From Toxotes chatareus (taxonomy: Eukaryota > Chordata > Actinopteri > Toxotidae): 64,000 nt of DNA. Location of the stretch: positions 18,225,501 to 18,289,500 of the forward strand of contig CM028897.1 in assembly GCA_016801885.1 (NCBI GenBank). Reading direction: 5' to 3'. Position numbers and translations under genes: made by a program. Positions 13,504 through 24,029 of the stretch are shown one piece after another. Below the pieces are notes generated by a model, which did no database searches, was not told the DNA's origin, and saw only the letters and a program-made list of their open reading frames with translations. The stretch's first letter is position 1. The number at the start of each line of letters is the position of its first letter.

Positions 13504-14740
13504 TACGACTTTTTTTGGCCGATTTTGATGCCATACTATACTATGACGTTTTTTATGACATTTTGAGATCATACTAAAGTATGACTTTTTTGGGCCGATT
13601 TTGATGCCATACTATACTATGATGTTTTTTATGACATTTTGAGGTCATACTAAAGTATGACTTTTTTGGGCCAATTTTGATGTCATACTATACTATGAAG
13701 TTTTTTGGCACATTTTTTAGGTCATACTAAAGTTTGACTTTTTTTGGTCGATTTTGATGCCATACTATACTATGACATTTTTTATGACATTTTGAGGTCA
13801 AAAATTTTTTTGACTTTTTTTGCCCGAAAAAAACGCCATACTATACTATGACGTTTTTTGGCACATTTTGTGGTGATACTAAAGTATGACTTTATTTATT
13901 TTGATGCCATACTATTCTATTATGTTTTTTATGACATTTTGAGGTCATACTAAAGTTTGACTTTTTTTGGCCGATTTTGATGCAATACTATACTATGACG
14001 TTTTTTATGACATTTTGAGGTCATACTAAAGTATGACTTTTTTTGGCCGATTTTGATGCCATACTATACTATTACTTTTTTTATGACATTTTGAGGTCAA
14101 AAAAATTTATAATTTTTTTTCCCGAAAAAAACGCCATACTATACTATGACGTTTTTTATGACATTTTGATGTCAAAAAAAATTTTAACTTTCCTTGTCCG
14201 ATTTTGACGCCTTACTATACTATGACGTTTTCTATGACATTTTGAGGTCATACTAAAGTATGACTTTTTTGGGCCGATTTTGATGCCATACTATACTATG
14301 ACGTTTTTTATGACATTTTGAGGTCAAAAAAAATTTTGACATTTTTTGGCCGAAAAAAAACGGCATACTATACTATGACGTTTTTTTTATGACATTTTGA
14401 GGTCAAATTTTTTTTTGACTTTTTGTGCACGAAAAAAACGCCATACTATACTATGACGTTTTTTGGCACATTTTGAGGTCATACTAAAATATGACTTTTT
14501 TGGGCCGATTTTGATGCCATACTATACTATGACGTTTTTTATGACATTTTGAGGTCATACTAAAGTATGACTTTTTTTGGCCGATTTTGATTCCAAACTA
14601 TACTATGACATTTTTTATGACATTTTGTGGTCATACTAAAGTATGACTTTTTTGGGCCGATTTTGATGCCATACTATACTATGACTTTCTTTACAACATT
14701 TTGAGGTCATACTAAAGTATGACTTTTTTTGGCCGATTTT

Positions 14741-15260
14741 GATGGCAAACTATACTATGACGTTTTCTATGACATTTTGTGGTCATGCTAAAGTATGACT
14801 TTTTTTGGCCGATTTTGATGCCATACTATACTATGACGTTTTTTATGACATTTTGAGGTCATGCTAAAGTCTGACTTTTTTGGGCCGATTTTGATGCCAT
14901 ACTATACTATGACGTTTTTTATGACATTTTGAGGTCATACTAAAGTATGACTTTTTTTGGCCGATTTTGATGCCAAACTATACTATGACGTTTTTTATGA
15001 CATTTTGTGGTCATACTAAAGTCTGACTTTTTTGGGCCGATTTTGATGCCATACTATACTATGACGTTTTTTATGACATTTTGAGATCATACTAAAGTAT
15101 GACTTTTTTTGGCCGATTTTGATGCCATACTATACTATGACGTTTTTTATGACATTTTGAGGTCATACTAAAGTATGACTTTTTTGGGCCTATTTTGATG
15201 GCAAACTATACTATGACGTTTTCTATGACATTTTGTGGTCATGCTAAAGTATGACTTTCT
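14741..15260. repeat. Hexamer-spaced duplication in type B array, 456 bp
   Basis: The variant unit GATGGCAAACTATACTATGA, then TTTTCTATGACATTTTGTGG and TCATGCTAAAGTATGAC, occurs at 14,741 and at 15,197. The offset of 456 bp is exactly six 76-bp monomers. The units that follow are not fully matched, so this is a local duplication rather than a proven regular higher-order repeat. Confidence 0.65.
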
Positions 15261-16237
15261 TTGGCCGATTTTGATGCCATACTATACTATGACGTTTTTT
15301 ATGACATTTTGAGGTCATACTAAAGTATGACTTTTTTTGGCCGATTTTGATGCCAAACTATACTATGACGTTTTTTGGCACATTTTGATGTCACACTAAA
15401 GTATGACTTTTTTTGGCCGATTTTGATGCCATACTATACTATGACGTTTTTTATGACATTTTGAGGTCATACTAAAGTATGACTTTTTTGGGCCTATTTT
15501 GATGCCATACTATACTATGACGTTTTTAGGCACATTTTGTGGTGATACTAAAGTATGACTTTATTTGGCCGATTTTGATGCCATACATACTATGACGTTT
15601 TTTATGACATTTTGAGGTCATACTAAAGTATGACTTTTTTTGGCCGATTTTGATGCAATACTATACTATGACGTTTTTTATGACATTTTGAGGTCATACT
15701 AAAGTATGACTTTTTTTGGCCGATTTTGATGTCATACTATACTATACTATGACGTTTTTTGGCACATTTTGAGATCATACTAAAGTATGACTTTTTTTGG
15801 CCGATTTTGATGCCATACTATACTATGACGTTTTTTATGACATTTTGAGGTCATACTAAAGTATTACTTTTTTTGGCCGATTTTGATGCCATACTATACT
15901 ATGACGTTTTTTGGCACATTTTGAGGTCATACTAAAGTATGACTTTTTTTGGCCGATTTTGATGCCAAACTATACTATGACGTTTTTTGGTACATTTTGA
16001 GGCCATACTAAAGTGACTTTTTTTGACCGATTTTGACGCCTTATTATACTATTACCTTTTTTATGACATTTTGAGGCCATACTAAAGTATGACTTTTTTT
16101 GGTCGATTATGAAGCTTTACTATACTATGATGTTTTTTTATGACATTTTGAGGCCATACTACTGCATGAGTTTTTTTGGCTGATTTTGAAGACTTACTAT
16201 ACTATACTACACTATACTATACTATACTATTTTGAGG

Positions 16238-19200
16238 GCCCGCCCATCGCTGCTTGCAGCTTTAATTAACATGTTATTTCTTGTTTAATTCATACACATA
16301 TAGAAAGTGTAAAAACAACACACTGTGGTTTTGCTGGGTGTATTCACTTTCTGAAATCTTTGCATTGCTGTAACGTGACTGTAACTGTGCAAATACCCAA
16401 CTACAAATGATGCAAGCACATCAAAGCATGATATGATCAAAGCTTATCAAAAACTTGATCGAAACTGTCTCACAACAAGGACACTAAAGACAGTCTAGGA
16501 CCTGAGGGAGAAACATTCCTGGGAGCTATAACGTTCATGTAGCGATGGACTTACCAACGCAACACACCACTGCCTCTGAAACCATACTGGTCTTACACTT
16601 CCTGTCACCAGCTGCCTCAATTTATCTATTTATCTCTGTTGCTCATCTCTGACTCCCTCATGATCCTCTCAAAGGCTGTTCGTCTTTCTCCTCTCCTTCC
16701 CTCTCCGCCTGTATATTTTTATACTGTACACACACACACTCTCTCTCTCACACACACACAGTCTTTTTATGCTGTTTTGTTGCTGCAGAATCACACAGTA
16801 AACAAGCTTTACACCGGTCCTCTTCACCTGTCACACCCATATGCGCCCATACATACACAGACACACACGCTCCGACCTATTTTCAGTATTTCAGTAGTGA
16901 CAAATTTTGAATGCCTCCTAGGACTTCCCAAAACACACTGCTCCAACAATCACACACTGGACAGGGAAAAAAGGAAGACAGCCTCTGCCACTCTTCTCTC
17001 CCATCTGTTGGTGTTTAGTTAAATAAGCCTCTTCCATGACAAGGGGGGGGGGTCAGCTCCTGGCTCATATATCACTGTTTTTATAATGTCTGCGTTTTGA
17101 GTATGGAGATAGAGGGTGGAAGAGAGGTCAGAAGGACCAGGAAAAATCCCAATCAGTCTGTACTTCATGTGGCCTGTACTGTAAACTAACAACATTAAGC
17201 CTTATTGATGGCTGAGCTGACAGGTGAGCGTGCTCACATTCAAACACACACTCTGGTTAGGTCACAACCAGGTTTACAGCAGAGTGGAAGCTTCCAAAAT
17301 AAAATACTAGATATGTTGCGTGGTTTCCAGCTCAGGTTTAATGTCTTAAACCATCCATTTGCTGATCACTGTTACTGCTTTTATAATATTACCACCAAAA
17401 GTAAGAAATATCCACACTGGTTCATTACAGCTGAACGAGATTCTAAGATGCACTCTTTGTTGCTATATGCTGTATGAATGCGTGAATACTAAATGTACAC
17501 TGCTGCTTGTTCAGCTGGTTTGTCTCTGTGTATTCATTTCACGAGAAGGTACAAAAGATTTTCTTTCTGTCTGCGTTCTCGTACAGTAAACCTCTATGCT
17601 TGAGAGCATGCACAAAACACATTCACATAAAGTACAGGGCATATAAAGTATAATTGCAGTGGAGCTCTCTTGTAATGCACTTGTCGGCCGCAGTGGGAAT
17701 TTCCTTGTCAGGGTTTATAAAGAGGAATCCTCTGCACAGTCTAAGTGCTTTGTTGTTGTCACATCTCCAGTCTCTTGTGAGACACATTATGTCCTGGCAT
17801 GTATGTGTGACAAAGCTTCTCTCTTCATCTTCTACATGTCACTGTCTCCATCGCCACTCTCTCCACTCTGCTCCTACCTCCCACAACTAGTTCTACTACT
17901 GTTTTCTAATTATCTTAATAACATAATGCTGACCAGCTTTTGTGGGATTCCTGCTGTTTTTAATGATGGTGAAAAAACCAGCTGACTGACACTATTAGGA
18001 AATGTTATTTTGTACACACACACGCTGCAGATGAGGAAAATCTGTGGTGAAATATCCCAATTAAGAGCTTGTTTTACAGACTGAGTTCATTACGAGTCTC
18101 CAAGTGACTGCCAGCAAGTGTAAATGAATGTGAAATGACTCCGCTTGTGCAGACTCATTTACAGTGTGTGCCAATTACAGATTAACATTTAACATGATAC
18201 ATGCATTTCAATCACAAACAGTATTCATGACTTGTTTGTGCAGCAGACAAACGCATGCCAACATGTTAGCATCAGCCTACATGAAGCACTTAATACTGTG
18301 GGAGGAATTAAGGGGCAAAGAAGCCAATAACAGTAAACACGCTAATTAGATTACACTGTTCACTTTCACAGTGGCAAAGCCGCTCTGTGAGGATTACTTT
18401 TGATCTTTATCTTTACAGAGACTGCTTTTATTCAGCGCAGTTCGCAGTCCTTTAGCTCAGTTCGAATTATTCTCAGAAGGGCTGAAGCTGGCACCGTCAG
18501 TGGCTATAGGAATGTGCATTTCTATCTTTTGTTGTGCAGACAGTCATGGATCATGGATGAAGAGATACTGCAAGTGCTGAATTGATGGAAAAAGCGATGA
18601 CCACAAGGAACATCTGGAACAGCTTCAGCGTTCCTTGGCATGGATTCACCAAGTCTGTGAAAAAAATCCCACTGCACCACAGCTACCGAAGAAAATCCAT
18701 TTTCACAGTTAGTGTGCCCATTATGCTCAGGACCAGCACAAATCTCTTGAAATTCCCCCACTGATGTATAAATACCTATATGTATTGATAACATATTTAA
18801 AATTAACATTAAATGATACAAGCTAATGAATTTCAGCCACAGAGTATCTGTCGATCACAAATGAGTTGCAATTTGCTTATGAAATGCAAGTAATGTCTGC
18901 AAAGCAGCTCAAAACTATACTGGCTGCTGAAGAACAGACTGACACTGCAGGACTTTGGAAATGCAAGAGCAAGAGTTGCATTTTGACCAGAGGGACCAGG
19001 GATGTAATTTAGTTCCTGAACATTAGTTCCAGTTGTAAAAATAAATCCCTTCTTCAAGGTAACACTGTCCAATAGTACAAGAGCTTTGGGGCCTTAGAGA
19101 ATTTGTAGAGCTGAACATCACTGATGCTGGTTAAACATAAAAACCACATCATGTACAGCTTGTGTACCCCCGCATGATGTACAGTATCAGGACTTCATTA

Positions 19201-19748
19201 ACTAGTAACTAGTATCAGTGTGAACGATGGGTAAATATTAGAGAGAATAATTTATTTCTTTGTTAAGCGCAGTTGAGCTCTGGTGACCGCAAAGGCAATA
19301 GCATGTTTCACATAATTGTCATACTCATCAAACCATCTAGTAAAACTTCCAGATCTATACTGAAGCATTTTTTTGTGTTTCTCCACATTTTTTTGTGTTT
19401 ATTAATTTTGTTTTCTTTTATTTGTCACCTGTCTGTATTAGCAGTCAGTCACTGTGATTGATTACATCCTGTCTGACCAACTGATAATAACTGTCAACCT
19501 GTTTTGTTTCTGTGCAGCGTCTTGTCAGTACTGTATAACCACTAAAGAGCAGTATCAACAATGATGGGTCCTCTGTCCCCCATCTTGTAGCCCTGACTTG
19601 TAGAAGGTCCCTATGTGAAAATCTACTTTAAGACCTTATGAACTGTTTCAATTTACACTGTGTTCATTGGCTGCAAACTGTTAATTTTTTCTGTATCAGA
19701 TAATTAGCACACAGAAAGACAGTATTAGTCTATCAAAGAAGTACTGTA
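16238..19748. other. Non-coding interval between satellite array and short mobile element
   Basis: This is unique-looking sequence that starts abruptly after the array with a GC-rich GGGCCCGCCC motif. It contains a CA/CT microsatellite near 16,728 and a poly-G run near 17,044. I found no plausible exon matching the part of Caskin that should follow the exon at 20,837. Open frames here lack splice signals, codon bias or recognisable motifs. The block at 18,396-18,760 looks the most coding-like but is broken by stops in every frame. If the Caskin reading is right, this is intron. Confidence 0.6.
16728..16760. repeat. Compound CA/CT microsatellite
   Basis: A short (CA)n run followed by (CT)n and (CA)n is visible directly. 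Confidence 0.95.
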
Positions 19749-20107
19749 AGGCTGAAACCAACAAATATTTTCATTATCAATAAGTCTGAAAGTTCTTTAA
19801 TAAGTGATTAATTGAGTCAGAAAACAGAAGATAAAGGCCTATCAGTATCCTCTGAAGCCCAAGTTAACATGTTGAAGTTGCTTTTGTTGTCTGACCAACA
19901 GTCAAAAATCCAAAGTTGTTGAGTTTACTATTATTAAAAACAACGGAAACTATATAAAATGAATTTCAAGAGACTTGTGCTTATTAAAAACAACGGAAAC
20001 TATATAAAATATTCACATTATAGAAGCTGGAACCAGTGAATTTTTAGCATTATTGCTTAAAAAATTAATTTACGATTAATAAGTTAATGAGCTAATTGTT
20101 TCAGCTT
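19749..20107 (+). mobile_element. Short non-autonomous element with terminal inverted repeats, copy 1
   Basis: The left end reads AGGCTGAAACCAACAAAT and the right end reads AGCTAATTGTTTCAGCTT. The outer AGGCTGAAAC and the complement of GTTTCAGCTT match at nine of ten positions. The interior, with TTTTCATTATCAATAAG, AAGCCCAAGTTAACATG, TTCACATTATAGAAGCTGG and CTTAAAAAATTAATTTACG, follows a pattern I know as a very common short repeat of percomorph genomes rich in ATTAATCGAT-like motifs. No transposase is encoded. A 50-bp internal unit is partly duplicated. Class assignment (DNA transposon, MITE-like) is inference. Confidence 0.65.
19931..20010. repeat. 30-bp direct repeat with 50-bp period
   Basis: The segment starting TTATTAAAAACAACGGAAAC and ending TATATAAAAT occurs identically at 19,931-19,960 and 19,981-20,010. 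It is a partial tandem duplication inside the short mobile element and looks recent compared with the rest of that copy. Confidence 0.95.
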
Positions 20108-20211
20108 CAGTGGACTGGATGGTGTGTGGGTGCACTGTACAGTGAAGGGGCCAACTGAGGGCCCAAAACCACTTCTTGTCATAGGGTCGCCCAGGAGGTT
20201 AAACCTGCAGA

Positions 20212-20212
<1 letters not shown>

Positions 20213-20248
<36 letters not shown>
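20213..20248. repeat. CA microsatellite
   Basis: An uninterrupted (CA)18 run is visible. Confidence 0.98.
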
Positions 20249-20251
<3 letters not shown>

Positions 20252-20836
20252 AATTCTGTCTCTCTAAATGCTCTCTACTGCATAATGAAAACAGATTGCG
20301 AGGGCGTGGGCCGTACAATTCTCCGTTTGATGTTTTGTTTATTATTATTTTATTGGTTTCAAGCGGTGACTCACAAACTAGCACTCGCACAGTCACGTAC
20401 TCATGTACAGCACACACGCAAAGCTTTTAATGACAAATGTTCCGCAAGAGGTCATGAGGAGACACGGATGTAACATGTCATGAAATCATGCCATTAATAT
20501 GCTCTCTCCTGTCATACACACACACATAAACACACCAATGTAGTCTGAACTTTAGCTGATGGTATCTGGGCTAATCCTTCAGCTTTTAATACTATGGGAG
20601 CAGAAGCAAAACTGCCATGATAATACAGATTTACATGAATGGGACCAGGGGAAGGGTGGGAGGGAAGGGGGAATGAAAGCGGGTGGATGTTGAAAGGGCA
20701 GCAGGAAGAGGAGGAGGAGGGGAGAGAGCGGGGAACACTGGAGGAATGGAGAAAATGAGGGTAAGAAAAAGAGCGAACCAGAGAGACAGCTATGACTTAA
20801 ACCCAGACGCAATAATGGAAATGATTAATAACTCAC

Positions 20837-20888
20837 CCATCTGTGTCCTGGAAGTTGACATTCACTTTCTTTGCAGATCCGAGGAGCT
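20837..20888 (-). CDS. caskin1: Caskin (Caskin-1-like) internal exon, N-terminal ankyrin region
   Basis: On the minus strand a pyrimidine-rich tract ending TTTGTGTTTCAG is followed by 52 coding bases and then the donor GTGAGT. The frame that carries over two bases of a lysine codon reads LLGSAKKVNVNFQDTDG. Established knowledge: Caskin-1 and Caskin-2 are synaptic scaffold proteins with N-terminal ankyrin repeats, an SH3 domain and two SAM domains; Caskin-1 binds CASK. From memory, their N termini carry an LLGSTK(K/R) segment then (I/L)NVN(F/Y)QD.DG just before the first full ankyrin repeat. The KK and NFQD residues favour Caskin-1 over Caskin-2. The exon starts two bases into a codon and ends two bases into a glycine codon. 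The next exon (FSALHH...) and the first exon were not found here. A teleost duplicate of the gene cannot be excluded. Confidence 0.85.
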
Positions 20889-22722
20889 CTGAAACACAAA
20901 CAAAGTGGAACAAGAATTGAATTTTGCAGCCAATAAACATTAGTAATAGCTGGTTGATGCCTTTTTATGATCTAACACAACAATGTCAGTGTTGTGTTTA
21001 ATGTTTACAATATCGTTGTGTTATATGGAATGAGTATTTTGTACTGAGTCTGCAGGCCAAGGAAGCAACGTTTTTCACTTTTTCCTTATCCATTTCACCT
21101 GAGTGAAAGACTCAGAAGATGTCATTCATTATGAGTCATATTGTCGTCATATTTCCTCGCCTGCTGTTTGAAGGAAAGAATGTCATTTCCTCGAGTTCAG
21201 GCCCCCGCTGTGATAATATGTCTGTCATTCTGAATATTTACATCACTCAAAGCAGGCTTGTTACAGTGTGTGGTTAGGCATGGATGGAACTCACATTCAA
21301 AACTCATAAAAACACAGAAAATGTGCAACCAGAACTCAAATTTAGCGAAACAGAATCCCAAAATACCCAAAGGTTATTAAAGTCAAATGAAATGTTACAA
21401 AAGTTTCATGTGTTGAAATGAATGTGAACGTTGCACTGGGTAGTTTAGTGACTTTGTTGCATCACTTCGGCCTCATGTTGTGTTGTTCTGAGCGCACAAC
21501 AAGCTGGCACAGAGTTTAAGACCATTTTGTGACTGACCTGTTTGTTAAGTGCGCTTCATGAATAAATTTAAACCGACTTTTGCAACATGTCACGCTTCAG
21601 CGTAGATGGTGATGTTGCATTATGCATATACATTAAAGATGTGTAGGCTGTGAATAAAACAACATCGTCTGCAACAAGGACCTGAATGTGAGTCTGGAAA
21701 TAATGCAAATATATGATACTAGCGCAAAAATTAGATGCAATTCCATCACAGGAGAAGGTAGAGACAGGTATAGACACTAATACAGCAAATACCCCAATAG
21801 CATAATTTGGTTATGGTCTGTTATGGTTAGGCTGTTACCAACTCAGAGTATCGTACAGTAGAATATTTGAGTTCCTGCCAGAGTGCCGGGCATTACTCTT
21901 TAATTCCAAACTGTGTGTGTTTAAACCTGCTGCCTGCATCCTGTCAAAATCTCCATATTATCTTTTTAATTTTACAGGTTCAGTATTTATTTCGCATTAT
22001 GTGCACAAGTATAAATGCTTTATACCAAATTCTGTGATCGTTTTACAGCTTGACGTGTGGCTTCACCCAGCTATTGAGAGTGGATCCATTGGGTTTGTCT
22101 TTTTGTCTCACAGTGATGATGTCACTGTCTCACTCACTCATTCACAGCTCAGCAGGCCTGGTGACTGGCTCGCAGCCAGAATAAATGCCACAGGTGAAGT
22201 AACACCGATGCCGGTTAGCAGCTATACAGCTTCCAGACTGATGTATTTTCAGGTAGAGGAAGTCAGAAAGTGGAGGACATTTGGTTTAGGTCATGTTCGC
22301 TGTTAACACACAAACATATATTAACACATACTGTGCATGCACTGAAAGGAAAGATGCAGACCCCTACACACAAATGTGTACGGCTGCACAAAGACTACTG
22401 ACACAACATTTTGCTACTTTCACCCACATTATTTTTCATTTTCTACCCTCTGTTTCTCTGTCTCCTGTTAAGCTGATGATGCAGAACAGTGGATAAAGAT
22501 GACCCTGCACTCTCTCTTTCTGCTCTTTCTCTCTTTCCACACATGCACACTCCCTCCAGGGTGCAGGAAACAGGACAGTCCCTCTATTGTAGAGGAGACA
22601 GCTCCCAGCGCCACTGGGAGAGGAACATTGATTTCCTAACAGGCTATTTCTGGCTGCTAAATGCAAGGATTCACTCACACACACACATGGACCAAGAGCT
22701 TTCAAAGGCACTATCTACATCC

Positions 22723-22752
22723 TGTGTGTGTGTGTGTGGGTGTGTGTGTGCG
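22723..22752. repeat. GT microsatellite
   Basis: A (GT)n run with one GGG interruption is visible. Confidence 0.95.
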
Positions 22753-23986
22753 TATACTTATTGTGAGAAGGGTGCAATACCATAGAACCTGATATGCATC
22801 CACTAACATGCATTACAGTAATATGAAGGTGTGGTGAATGGTGGCAAAAGGAAAAGAAAGGTTGAAAAAGGCCAGAGAAACAAACATCAAACACTTCACA
22901 GGAGACAGACAGAAAAGGACACAGGAAAACATCTGAAAATTTTGGATATCTGATAAGGGCCATACGATGACTGGCTTCTTCTCAAAAAAGAACCAAACAC
23001 GCACGCACGCACACCCACACACCCACACACCAGTCTTTGTTTATGGTCTTCCACATCTGTCCTGCAGCCGCCAACTGTGCCCTTTTGAGCCCATAATGTC
23101 ATGGCCACCAGCCATCAGATGTGACCTCTGCCTCCTTGTAGCCCTGTTATGTGACAGGAAAATGGACACACCCTTTGGAACAAGACAACCCCCCCCCCCA
23201 TTTAATCTGAAGGTGTCTTCATGACAAACCTTTATGAGGAAAACTTTCCACTTTGGTGTTTGAAAGTTACACCAAAAATCCAACCTGGATACAATTTTCT
23301 CTTTCTGTTACCTCAAGCTGCCTCGTCTGCATCATTTAGTGATATCCTACATTTCCCAAAATGCCTTTTCAACAACCTTAAAGGGAATGTCCCTGAACTT
23401 GATGAACTGACCTTCATCAAGCAAAGCTAACTGTTGCTACATCTGTCAAGCTTTCTCACACATAACACATATGTAGTTAATAATGATAGCAGATTTACTA
23501 TCAGTTATTATAGTAATTATTTAAACACGAGGTCCTTGATTTTACACAGCTGCAGACAGAAGCAGGTTTCTCATTTCTAACTGGTGACAGTTCTTATATT
23601 AGAGCAGATGTCTAAACCATTCCTTAACCTCCAAACCTCACCAACACTAGGATTTGAGAGTGTTCAAAGATAAATATGTTCAATTTCTTATTAACAGACT
23701 TACATAGTTTTAATAGAGTCTAAATTTAAAGTAATTAGTAACATGTGATGGGTCATTAATATTTCAACACTGGTACTTTTAGAGAGTGGCTACAGAAGTA
23801 GTACCACCAGTAATAAGATACGCAATACTACACTATGCTGCAAAATGCAATGCAAAAGCTAAACCAGCATAAATTAAATGAATTCAAAGCAACCTAATAA
23901 TAAGGTGTGCAGTGTACACACAGCAAAGTGAACATATTGATCATTCTCAGTAGACTAATCAGTCTGAACAATTTAGAGACCATCAG

Positions 23987-23992
<6 letters not shown>

Positions 23993-24026
<34 letters not shown>
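23993..24026. repeat. CA microsatellite
   Basis: An uninterrupted (CA)17 run is visible. Confidence 0.98.

Positions 24027-24029
<3 letters not shown>

Larger units (their letters stand above)
12893..16237. repeat. Tandem satellite array, type B monomers (about 76 bp)
   Basis: This continues the same array with a diverged monomer. The half CATACTATACTATGACG to TTTTGAGGTC is shared with type A. The other half becomes GTCATACTAAAGTATGAC, then TTTTTTGGCCGATTTTGATGC. GTCATACT and AGTATGAC are perfect 8-bp inverted arms around AA. Copies are more uniform than in type A. A-like units are mixed in near 13,796-13,850, 14,087-14,210 and 14,325-14,450, so the change of type is mosaic. The last copies decay into a run of CTATA/ACTAT steps at 16,194-16,230, and the final recognisable monomer piece ends at TTTTGAGG. 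Confidence 0.96.

Noticed and set aside
1..16237. Regularly spaced palindromes considered as a CRISPR array
   Set aside because: There are no unique spacers; the whole unit repeats and the context is a vertebrate genome.
20683..20892. Plus-strand open frame over the Caskin exon, including a TTTCTTTGCAG acceptor-like string
   Set aside because: The minus-strand reading has both consensus splice sites and a recognisable protein segment; the plus frame has neither.
21917..22306. 129-codon plus-strand open frame
   Set aside because: No family resemblance; preceded and followed by AT-rich non-coding sequence.
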